Origin: an uncultured Sphingomonas sp.
GTDB taxonomy: Bacteria; Pseudomonadota; Alphaproteobacteria; Sphingomonadales; Sphingomonadaceae
Assembly (NCBI GenBank): GCA_946482655.1
Contig: CAMLSA010000129.1
Location: forward strand, 1 to 7,585
DNA length: 7,585 bases
Direction: 5' to 3'
Within the stretch, counting starts at the first letter, position 1; each line of letters starts with the position of its first letter. A program made the translations under genes and the position numbers. Of this stretch, positions 1 to 7,297 are shown piece after piece. Under the pieces are notes generated by a model. It ran no database searches. It was not told the origin of the DNA and was given only the letters and a program-made list of their open reading frames with translations.

Positions 1-181
1 GCTTCTTGGTCCAGCATTCGCCGATGTTCGGGCACGCCGCTTCCTCGCACACCGTCGCCAGATTGAGCCGGCGCATCAGCGCCCTGGTATCGGCAAAGGC
101 CTTGCCCATCGGAGCTTTCACCCGAATCCAGTCGGGCTTGCGCTGGCGAGGAGGCATCGGAACGGCATCGGCTTCGCTCAT
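1..181 (-). CDS. lipA: Lipoyl synthase, N-terminal 60 residues (3' end cut by window edge)
   Basis: Radical-SAM enzyme that inserts two sulfurs into octanoyl groups on the E2 and GcvH lipoyl domains, acting in the cytoplasm. Reading the minus strand from the ATG at 181 gives 60 codons. They include the family's N-terminal block [11 protein letters not shown] (residues 14-24) and then [15 protein letters not shown], which carries the three cysteines that bind the auxiliary iron-sulfur cluster. The CxxxCxxC radical-SAM motif would lie beyond the left edge and cannot be checked. The ATG is chosen because it leaves the usual dozen or so residues before the conserved block. It has no Shine-Dalgarno sequence, whereas an in-frame GTG at 211 has an AAGGG seven bases upstream and would add 10 residues. 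The gene diverges from the carbonic anhydrase gene. Identity is firm; the exact start is not. Confidence 0.93.
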   Translation of the reverse strand, partial: MSEADAVPMPPRQRKPDWIRVKAPMGKAFADTRALMRRLNLATVCEEAACPNIGECWTKK

Positions 182-247
182 GCGCTGCCAGATAGGCGAT
201 AGCCGCTCCACTTGCCAGCCCTTCTCGCTTTCATTAGGTCCGCTCGT
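182..247. promoter_or_regulatory. Divergent lipA / carbonic anhydrase promoter region (candidate overlapping promoters)
   Basis: These 66 bases must hold the start signals of both neighbours unless transcription begins inside one of the genes. On the plus strand TTGCCA (212-217) is followed after 17 bases by TAGGTC (235-240), seven bases before the carbonic anhydrase ATG. On the minus strand CTGGCA (218-213) is followed after 18 bases by TATCTG (194-189), seven bases before the lipA ATG. The two -35-like boxes overlap. The -10 boxes match the consensus poorly (2/6 and 3/6), so this is a candidate only. An AGG at 236-238 could instead be a weak ribosome-binding site for the carbonic anhydrase gene. 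Confidence 0.35.
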
Positions 248-880
248 ATGACTGACTTTTCGGGGCTTATCGACGGGTATCGCCGCTTCAAGGCCACTGG
301 GTGGCGGCAGCAACGCCAGCGTTGGAGCGAACTGGCGGAGGCGCAGAATCCGAAGTTGATGGTGATCGCCTGTTCGGACAGCCGGGTCGATCCAACGATC
401 ATCTTCGACACCTCTCCCGGCGAGATCTTCATGGTCCGCAACGTCGCGAACATGGTGCCGCCGTTCGAGACTACGCCGGGTCGCCACGGCGTCTCGGCGG
501 CGCTGGAATTCGCGGTCACCCAACTCGAAATCCCGGAGATTGTCGTGCTCGGCCATCAGAGCTGCGGCGGCTGCGCGGCGGCGCTGACCCAACGCTTCGA
601 AAACATGGCGCCCGGCGAGGGCGGCTTCATCTCCACTTGGATGTCGTTGCTCGACGACGCGCGCGAACGAGTCGTGGCCAAGCATGGCGAAGGCGAGGAA
701 GCGCTCCACGCGCTCGAGCATGAGGCCGTCAAGGTATCGATCGAGAACCTGCGCACCTTCCCCTGCATCCGCTCGCGCGAACGGCAGGGCCGCATCCGGA
801 TCCATGGTGCCTATTTCGCGGTGGCGGACGGTCTGCTCCACCTGCTGGACGAGCATAGCGGAAACTTCCATCCGGTGTGA
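248..880 (+). CDS. Beta-class carbonic anhydrase
   Basis: Zinc enzyme interconverting CO2 and bicarbonate, probably cytoplasmic because no signal peptide is visible. The 210-residue product has both hallmark blocks of the beta class: ACSDSR with Cys42, Asp44 and Arg46, and GHQSCGGC with His103 and Cys106. Cys42, His103 and Cys106 are the expected zinc ligands and Asp44-Arg46 the catalytic dyad. The PGEIFMVRN stretch (57-65) and [11 protein letters not shown] (80-90) are also typical. Length is normal for bacterial members. The ATG at 248 is preferred over an in-frame TTG at 212, which adds 12 unconserved residues. The gene sits head to head with lipA and is followed 34 bases later by the small secreted-protein gene on the same strand, which may share its transcript. 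The role (bicarbonate supply or pH balance) is inferred from the family. Confidence 0.95.
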   Translation: MTDFSGLIDGYRRFKATGWRQQRQRWSELAEAQNPKLMVIACSDSRVDPTIIFDTSPGEIFMVRNVANMVPPFETTPGRHGVSAALEFAVTQLEIPEIVVLGHQSCGGCAAALTQRFENMAPGEGGFISTWMSLLDDARERVVAKHGEGEEALHALEHEAVKVSIENLRTFPCIRSRERQGRIRIHGAYFAVADGLLHLLDEHSGNFHPV

Positions 881-902
881 TCGTTGGAGCTCCCAACTAT
901 GA

Positions 903-908
903 GAGGAG
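903..908 (+). promoter_or_regulatory. Ribosome-binding site of the small secreted protein
   Basis: GAGGAG followed by six bases and ATG at 915. It supports translation of a gene that has no recognised family, and fixes its start. Confidence 0.75.
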
Positions 909-914
909 CTTAGC

Positions 915-1331
915 ATGTTCGCCCGTTCGATTCTGGCCGTTACGGCACTGATATCGGTCGCCCCGCTGGCCGCGCAGAGCGGCGGCAGGAATGATGCCGC
1001 CCACCAGGCCGCCGACGCCCGCGAAATTCCTCAGACCAAGGCGCTCAACAACCAGGTAAGCGGCGCGGTCACTTCGGCGCAGACCGCCAATGCGGTGGCG
1101 CAGGCGCAGAACGAAGCCAACCAGGCTCAGTATGAGGCCGACAAGGCGGCCTATGAGCAGGCGCTGCGCAACCATCATCGCGAGGTCCTGTCGACCGACG
1201 CCACCTTCATCCGCCAGCAGAACGCCTATGCGCTGGCGATGCGCGATTGGCGCGCACAGGTCGAAATGTGCAAGAAGGGCTATCAGAAAGTCTGCGACCT
1301 GCCCGCGCCCGACCCGATGAAATACATGTGA
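915..1331 (+). CDS. Small secreted helical protein of unknown function
   Basis: I cannot assign a function or named family. The 138-residue product begins with an export signal: a basic N-terminus (MFAR), a hydrophobic run to about residue 18, and a likely cleavage after APLAA (20/21). The mature part is rich in Ala, Gln, Asn and Glu from about residue 42 to 115 with almost no Pro or Gly, which suggests one long helix or a coiled coil. The C-terminal tail has two cysteines, Cys119 and Cys127, spaced CKKGYQKVC, followed by a Pro/Asp-rich end (PAPDP). The pair could form a disulfide in the periplasm. A strong ribosome-binding site supports expression. It follows the carbonic anhydrase gene by 34 bases and converges on ettA with a hairpin between. 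My impression is that similar short proteins occur in sphingomonads; this comes from memory, not from a search. Confidence 0.8.
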   Translation: MFARSILAVTALISVAPLAAQSGGRNDAAHQAADAREIPQTKALNNQVSGAVTSAQTANAVAQAQNEANQAQYEADKAAYEQALRNHHREVLSTDATFIRQQNAYALAMRDWRAQVEMCKKGYQKVCDLPAPDPMKYM

Positions 1332-1360
1332 TCGCATCGCGGCGGGCGCCTGCCCCGCAC

Positions 1361-1384
1361 GTCGTCCCGGCTCCCCGGGACGAC
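1361..1384. terminator. Perfect 10-bp hairpin between convergent genes (bidirectional terminator or REP-like palindrome)
   Basis: GTCGTCCCGG at 1361-1370 and its exact reverse complement CCGGGACGAC at 1375-1384 enclose the loop CTCC. It lies 29 bases after the stop of the secreted-protein gene and 6 bases past the ettA stop on the other strand, so it could end transcripts from both sides. Neither strand has a T-run after the stem, so it is not a classical intrinsic terminator. It resembles the CGTC-rich, CCGGG-centred palindromes scattered between alphaproteobacterial genes, so a dispersed repeat that stabilises 3' ends is an equal alternative. Confidence 0.65.
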
Positions 1385-1390
1385 ATGAGA

Positions 1391-3070
<1,680 letters not shown>

Positions 3071-3175
3071 CGGGCGCGGACCTCGTCGGACTGTATAGGC
3101 TGGAAATGTGCCGCCGCCACTAACCGACAGCAGGCCGATTGGCAAATAGGGAGCGACTGGCTAGCGTCCAACCCC
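3071..3175. promoter_or_regulatory. Divergent ettA / M28 peptidase intergenic region
   Basis: This 105-base gap must serve both flanking genes. On the minus strand TATACA (3097-3092) is a fair -10 box for ettA, which would give a leader of about 15 bases starting near the GAGG at 3084-3081; no good -35 box lies at the right distance. The plus-strand candidate for the peptidase is listed separately. I see no clear operator or riboswitch. Confidence 0.4.
3139..3167 (+). promoter_or_regulatory. Candidate promoter of the M28 peptidase, close to the start codon
   Basis: TTGGCA (3139-3144, 5/6 match to the -35 consensus), a 17-base spacer and TAGCGT (3162-3167, 3/6 match to the -10 consensus). Only eight bases separate the -10 box from the ATG at 3176, so transcription would begin at or next to the start codon. 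This fits the lack of a Shine-Dalgarno sequence there. It rests on sequence resemblance alone. Confidence 0.35.
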
Positions 3176-4558
3176 ATGAAGATAGTTCCAATGCTGGTAC
3201 TCGCCGCCCTCACCGTCCTTTCCACTCCGCTTCTCGCCCAGGCCGACCGCCAGCAAACCGCCCGTCTTCGCGACGCCGCGCTGCAGGACAATCTCGCCTG
3301 GGAGATCACAGAAGGCCTCACGACCGAGATCGGCCCGCGCTACGCCGGCAGCGGCGCCGAGGCGCGGGCGCGCGAATGGGCGGTGGCGAAACTCAAGGCG
3401 CTCGGCTTCTCCAATGTCCGGATAGAGAGTTTCGAGGTGCCGTGGTGGGAACGCGGCGAAGCGCGCGCGGAAATCCTGAGCCCCTATCCCCAGCCGCTCG
3501 CCCTCGCCGCGCTCGGCAATAGCGGGGCGACCCCGGCCAACGGCCTTGAGGCCGAGCTGATCCGCTTCGACGGCCTCGCCGCGCTCGAGGCCGCCGATCC
3601 GGCGAGCGTGAAGGGCAAGATCGTCTTCGTCACCCACCGCATGGCCTCGGCACAGGATGGTTCGCACTACGGCCCGATCGGCCTGATCCGCCGCAACGGG
3701 CCCTCGGTCGCCTCGAAGATGGGGGCGGCCGCGATCCTGATTCGCTCGATCGGCACCGACAATCACCGCAACCCGCACACCGGCTCACAGAACTGGACGG
3801 ACGGAGCGGCGCCGATTCCGGCGCTGGCGCTGGCAAATCCCGATGCCGACCAGCTCGAGCGCATTCTCAAGCGCGGCAAACCGGTGACGATCAGGCTCAC
3901 CGTCACAGCGAAGACCGCGGGTAAGCGGCCATCGGGCAATGTCATCGCCGAGGTGCCGGGGCGCGATCCCTCGGCCGGGATCGTCGTCGTCGGCGGTCAT
4001 CTCGATAGCTGGGATCTCGGCACCGGGGCGGTCGACGATGCCGCCGGGGTCGCGGTTACCGCCGCGGCCGCAAAGCGGATCATGGATGCGGGGCGGCCGC
4101 TCCGCACGATCCGCGTGGTCTGGTTCGGGGCGGAGGAGATCGGCCTGCTCGGCGGGACCAACTATCGCGAGAAGCACAAGGGAGAGAAGCATCATTTTCT
4201 CGCCGAATCGGACTTCGGCGCCGATCGCATCTGGCGTTTCCAGACGTCGGTCGCCGAAGCCGCCCTGCCGCGGATGCAGGCGCTCGGCGAAGCACTGGCA
4301 CCGCTCGGCATCGTTCAGGGCGGCCAGAATGGCGACGCCAGCGGATCGGACATTTCGGAGATTCAGAAGGAAGGCATGGCTGTGATCGCGCTGAGCCAGG
4401 ACGGCACCCGCTATTTCGACCTCCACCATACACCCGACGACACGCTCGACAAGATCGATCCCGAACAGCTTCGCCAGAATGTCGCGGCGTGGACGGTGCT
4501 TCTCTCTGTGGCGGCCAACGATCCGGTCGACTACGGACCTGTGCCGGCCAGGAAATAG
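3176..4558 (+). CDS. Secreted M28-family zinc peptidase with PA domain (carboxypeptidase Q-like)
   Basis: Exopeptidase expected to act in the periplasm or outside the cell, removing terminal residues from peptides. The 460-residue product starts with a signal peptide (about residues 1-23, cleavage after LLAQA). A protease-associated domain follows at about 115-245, with the KGKIVFV core, and is inserted before the catalytic block. The co-catalytic zinc site appears complete: His275 and Asp277 in GGHLDSWD, Asp287 in AVDDAAG, the Glu320-Glu321 pair in FGAEEIG, Asp346 in ESDFGAD and His418 in HHTPDDT. The order and the GTGAVDDAAG wording resemble plasma glutamate carboxypeptidase (CPQ), which cleaves dipeptides; the substrate here is not known. 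ATG 3176 is chosen because the signal peptide begins there; the frame is open far upstream, but only as antisense of ettA. It diverges from ettA and ends 10 bases before the VOC gene coming the other way. Confidence 0.92.
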   Translation: MKIVPMLVLAALTVLSTPLLAQADRQQTARLRDAALQDNLAWEITEGLTTEIGPRYAGSGAEARAREWAVAKLKALGFSNVRIESFEVPWWERGEARAEILSPYPQPLALAALGNSGATPANGLEAELIRFDGLAALEAADPASVKGKIVFVTHRMASAQDGSHYGPIGLIRRNGPSVASKMGAAAILIRSIGTDNHRNPHTGSQNWTDGAAPIPALALANPDADQLERILKRGKPVTIRLTVTAKTAGKRPSGNVIAEVPGRDPSAGIVVVGGHLDSWDLGTGAVDDAAGVAVTAAAAKRIMDAGRPLRTIRVVWFGAEEIGLLGGTNYREKHKGEKHHFLAESDFGADRIWRFQTSVAEAALPRMQALGEALAPLGIVQGGQNGDASGSDISEIQKEGMAVIALSQDGTRYFDLHHTPDDTLDKIDPEQLRQNVAAWTVLLSVAANDPVDYGPVPARK

Positions 4559-4568
4559 GACCCGCTGC

Positions 4569-4997
4569 TCAGAAGCTCACCGTCACGCTCGGCGCGGAGC
4601 GTTTCGCTTCGCCATGGTACACCGCCTCGATGTTGTTCCCTTCGGGATCGAGCACAAAGGCCGCATAATAGCCGGGATGATAGTGCCGCTCGCCCGGCGC
4701 GCCATTGTCCTTCCCGCCATGGGCCAGCGCCGCCTTGTGGAAGGCGTCGACCATGGCGCGGTCGCTCGCCTGAAACGCCAGATGATGCCGGCCGGTGAGT
4801 TCGCCAAGCGCTGCGGCGCTCTCGGCGGTCGAGACGAACAGCTCGTCGTACCAGAAAGCATCGTCCATTGTGCCGCCGAGCGGGATGCCGAGCACATTGA
4901 AGATCGCGTCATAGAAGCGTCTGGTGGCGGGAAGGTCCTCCACGACGAGCTGAATATGATCGATCAGCCGACCGCGATGCAGTGTCTCGGTTTCCAT
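4569..4997 (-). CDS. VOC (glyoxalase/bleomycin-resistance fold) family protein
   Basis: Member of the vicinal oxygen chelate superfamily, whose proteins are small metal-dependent lyases, dioxygenases or drug-binding proteins. The 142 residues cover the usual two beta-alpha-beta-beta-beta modules. The first starts with LIDHIQLVVEDLPATRRFYD (11-30) and the second near HHLAFQ (71-76). The closing strand LDPEGNNIEAVY supplies Glu124. His14, one of His71/His72 and Glu124 sit where superfamily metal ligands lie, so metal binding is plausible. The substrate cannot be named: it lacks clear signs of glyoxalase I or of fosfomycin resistance. The start at 4997 is set by a GGAG seven bases upstream and by the fold beginning shortly after; the open frame continues 47 codons upstream but overlaps the end of the GST gene with low-quality sequence. 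It is the last gene of the minus-strand run and ends 10 bases from the M28 stop. Confidence 0.9.
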   Translation of the reverse strand: METETLHRGRLIDHIQLVVEDLPATRRFYDAIFNVLGIPLGGTMDDAFWYDELFVSTAESAAALGELTGRHHLAFQASDRAMVDAFHKAALAHGGKDNGAPGERHYHPGYYAAFVLDPEGNNIEAVYHGEAKRSAPSVTVSF

Positions 4998-5004
4998 GGT
5001 CTCG

Positions 5005-5008
5005 CTCC
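5005..5008 (-). promoter_or_regulatory. Ribosome-binding site fixing the VOC gene start
   Basis: GGAG on the minus strand, seven bases before the ATG at 4997. It favours this start over in-frame starts further upstream that would overlap the GST coding region. Confidence 0.65.
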
Positions 5009-5061
5009 GCAATTCCTCCGCACCGGGGCGAACCATCGGAGATGGGCGCGGTTCCCGACGG

Positions 5062-5766
5062 TCAGCCCCGCTTCGGGATCTCCAGACCGCGCTGCACGGC
5101 CGGCCGCGCGAGGCCGCGATCGAGCCATGCGGGGACATATTTGAGCTGGTCGAACGCCACCAGATCGCGCGCTTCGTAGAAAGTGATCAGGTTGCGGACC
5201 CACCCGAGCGTCGAGATGTCGGCGATGCTGTAGTCTGCGCCCATGATCCAGTCGCGGCCTTCGAGCCGGCTGTCGAGCACGCCGAGCAGACGCTTTGCCT
5301 CGTTGACATATCGCTCCAACGGCCGCTTGTCCTCGATCTCCTTGCCGGCGAATTTATTGAAATAGCCGACCTGGCCGAACATCGGCCCGATTCCGGCATT
5401 CTGAAAGAACACCCACTGGATCGCCTCGTAGCGCCGCGCCGCATCGGGACCGATGAACTTTCCCGACTTGTCGGCCAAGTAGATCAGGATCGCGCCCGAT
5501 TCGAACAGCGCCAGCGGCTTGCCGCCCGGCCCGTCGGGGTCGATGATCGCCGGGATCTTGCCGTTCGGATTGAGAGACAGATATTCGGGGGTGTGGCTTT
5601 GGTTCTCGGTGATGTCGACCAGATGTGGCTCATAGGGCAGTCCGGTCTCCTCGAGCATGATCGAGGCCTTCACGCCATTGGGCGTGTTCAGCGAATAGAG
5701 CTGGATCCTGTCGGGATGCCGGGGCGTCCAGCGCCTGGTGATCGGAAAGACGGAAAGATCGGCCAT
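5062..5766 (-). CDS. YfcG/YghU-like (nu-class) glutathione transferase or disulfide oxidoreductase
   Basis: Cytoplasmic glutathione-dependent enzyme; E. coli relatives YfcG and YghU reduce disulfides using two bound glutathiones and lack a catalytic cysteine. The 234-residue product has the thioredoxin-fold half with LYSLNTPNGVK (23-33), where Thr28 and Asn30 match the glutathione-contacting Thr and Asn of YfcG. The cis-proline motif KIPAI follows (Pro72), then LFESGAILIYLA (Glu89, Ser90). The all-helical half includes QWVFFQNAGIGPMFGQ and the N-capping motif YSIADI. About 20 residues precede the fold compared with YfcG; this extension (LSVFPITRRW and so on) is, as I recall, common in alphaproteobacterial members. 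A GGAG six bases before the ATG supports the start. It lies 58 bases downstream of rmuC and 64 bases upstream of the VOC gene on the same strand, so it could share their transcript. Confidence 0.92.
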   Translation of the reverse strand: MADLSVFPITRRWTPRHPDRIQLYSLNTPNGVKASIMLEETGLPYEPHLVDITENQSHTPEYLSLNPNGKIPAIIDPDGPGGKPLALFESGAILIYLADKSGKFIGPDAARRYEAIQWVFFQNAGIGPMFGQVGYFNKFAGKEIEDKRPLERYVNEAKRLLGVLDSRLEGRDWIMGADYSIADISTLGWVRNLITFYEARDLVAFDQLKYVPAWLDRGLARPAVQRGLEIPKRG

Positions 5767-5824
5767 GTCCTGCTCCGGATAGTGTTGAATGGAGGCACCC
5801 GGATCGGGACGTGGGGATTGGTCG

Positions 5825-7162
5825 TCAGTTGGGCAAGGCCTTGCCCGCTTCGTCCGGCGCCGCCAACAGATCGATCGCCGGCTCGCTCGCCCGCGTCTCT
5901 ATCGCCGCCGCCTCTTCTATCTCCTTGCCGCCCGTCTCGATGTTGAGATCCCGGAACTTGCGGCCGGTGACGAGCACACGCCCCTCGAAGCTGGCGACGA
6001 ACCTGTTGTAATTCTCGACGGCGCTGTTGAGCCCGCCTCCCACGCGCTTGAGATGGGTCGCGGCGACCGACAGCCGCTCGAACATCTCCTTGCCGAGCTG
6101 GCCGATCTGCCGCGCCTCCTCGGCCATCTTCTCCTGCCGCCAGACGCTGGCGACCGTGCGGGCGAGCGCGACCAGGTTGATCGGGGTCGCGATCAGTACC
6201 CGGCGCTCGTGCGCCCATTCCCACAGCTGATGGTCCTGTTCCATTGCCGCCGACAGGAAATGCTCGCCGGGGATGTACATGACCACATAGTCGGCCGCCT
6301 CGCCGAACCGGTCCCAATAGCTTTTCTGGCCCAACTGGGTAGCGTGGGTGCGGAGCGAGGCGGCATGTGCCTTGAGGTAGGTCGTCCGCAGGCCCTCGTC
6401 GACCTCCTCGCTCGCATCCATATAGGCGTTGAACGAACATTTGGCGTCGATGATCAGCTTGCGCCCGCCAGGAAGACGCACGATCACGTCGGGACGCAAC
6501 CGACCGTCCTCGGTATCGATCGACACCTCCGTGGCGAAATCCGCATAGGGCGACAGCCCCGCCTGTTCGAGCACGTTGCGCAACGACTGCTCGCCCCAGC
6601 GGCCGCGCGCCTTGGGGCTCGCCCGGAGCGCGTTGACCAGCCTAGCCGCCTCGTCGCGGACTTGGCCCTGGCCGACCCGCACCTGATCGACCGCCTCGCG
6701 CAGGCCGGCATAGCTGTCGACCCGCTCCTTCTCGACCCGCTGCAGCCCTTCCTCATAGCGTTTGAGCGTCGCTTCGACCGGGTTGAGCAGCGTCTTGAGC
6801 TGCGCCTCGCTCTTCTCGCCGGCCTGAAGGAATCGCTGATCGGCGCGATCGAGGAACTGGCGCTGCGCCTGATCGAGCAGCTTGCCGCCCACCTCGGCGA
6901 ATTGTGCGGACAATTGCTCCTTGGCTTCCTTCAGCTGGCGAAGCTGGGCTTCGAACGCCTCGGTCCGCGCCTGGCGTTCGGCGAGCAGCCCCGAGCGTTC
7001 GATCTCCGACCGGCCGAGTGAATCGCGCGCGGCATCCAGCGCCCTGCGCAACTCGGCGATCTCGTCGGCTTTGCCGCCCGCCATACGTCCGCGGGCGAAC
7101 CAGCCCAGCGTGAGACCGATCAGCAGACAGAGCGGAAGCGCGAACGCGGCAGCGAAGGACAT
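5825..7162 (-). CDS. rmuC: DNA recombination protein RmuC homologue
   Basis: RmuC proteins limit rearrangements at inverted repeats and carry a predicted nuclease fold; the biochemical activity is not well established. The 445 residues begin with a membrane anchor (about 5-22, LPLCLLIGLTLGWFA) and a short basic stretch. A long coiled coil of Glu, Gln, Arg and Leu runs from about 31 to 175. The conserved core follows: GRWGEQSLRNVLEQAGL (187-203), then GRLRPDVIVRL with Asp225 and IIDAKCSF with Asp239 and Lys241, fitting a PD-(D/E)xK arrangement. YVVMYIPGEHFLSAA (292-306) and LIATPINLVALART (323-336) complete the signature. The C-terminal tail after about 410 is acidic and unconserved. GGGGAG eight bases before ATG 7162 fixes the start; the 54 codons of open frame upstream are not RmuC-like. 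It is first in the minus-strand run. Confidence 0.95.
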   Translation of the reverse strand: MSFAAAFALPLCLLIGLTLGWFARGRMAGGKADEIAELRRALDAARDSLGRSEIERSGLLAERQARTEAFEAQLRQLKEAKEQLSAQFAEVGGKLLDQAQRQFLDRADQRFLQAGEKSEAQLKTLLNPVEATLKRYEEGLQRVEKERVDSYAGLREAVDQVRVGQGQVRDEAARLVNALRASPKARGRWGEQSLRNVLEQAGLSPYADFATEVSIDTEDGRLRPDVIVRLPGGRKLIIDAKCSFNAYMDASEEVDEGLRTTYLKAHAASLRTHATQLGQKSYWDRFGEAADYVVMYIPGEHFLSAAMEQDHQLWEWAHERRVLIATPINLVALARTVASVWRQEKMAEEARQIGQLGKEMFERLSVAATHLKRVGGGLNSAVENYNRFVASFEGRVLVTGRKFRDLNIETGGKEIEEAAAIETRASEPAIDLLAAPDEAGKALPN

Positions 7163-7297
7163 CGGAAGGACTCCCCGGGGAACAGAAAGTGAACCGTGCC
7201 GTGCGTCAAGGAGGATTGCAAGTCCAACTCCGGGCTTTCCATCTTCGACCAAACGGCTAGTATCGCCGCGGGGTATTGTGGCGGGGGAGTCAGGGGG
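7163..7297. promoter_or_regulatory. Divergent rmuC / CHASE2-gene intergenic region
   Basis: The 135 bases hold both ribosome-binding sites: GGGGAG for rmuC (7176-7171, minus) and GGGGGAG for the CHASE2 gene (7283-7289, plus). On the plus strand TAGTAT (7258-7263, 4/6 match) is a possible -10 box with a poor CTTTCC 17 bases before it; it would give a leader of about 28 bases. On the minus strand TTGACG (7209-7204) is a good -35 match, but the hexamer 17 bases on (TCTGTT) would put the start inside the ribosome-binding site, so I doubt it. I see no coding sequence here. Confidence 0.4.

Noticed and set aside
178..519. 113-codon minus-strand open frame ending at the lipA start (TGA overlapping the ATG)
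   Set aside because: The overlap suggests translational coupling, but the frame is antisense to the zinc-binding region of the carbonic anhydrase and has no family-like content.
3161..4429. Minus-strand open frames of about 205 and 214 codons opposite the M28 gene
   Set aside because: The M28 frame carries the complete zinc site in order. The opposite frames resemble no family and overlap its conserved motifs.
5033..5045. Small inverted repeat CCATC-GGA-GATGG between the GST and VOC genes
   Set aside because: A 5-bp stem without a T-run is too short to call a terminator and is expected by chance.
4996..5946. 316-codon plus-strand open frame antisense to the GST gene
   Set aside because: The GST reading is strongly family-like with a good ribosome-binding site; this frame is its shadow.
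5789..7021. 410-codon plus-strand open frame antisense to rmuC
   Set aside because: RmuC on the other strand has every conserved block of its family. The antisense product is Leu/Arg/Asp-rich with no recognisable domain or ribosome-binding site.
7172..7181. Palindrome TCCCCGGGGA before rmuC, considered as an operator
   Set aside because: It is largely explained by the rmuC ribosome-binding site (GGGGAG), and such short GC palindromes are common at this base composition.
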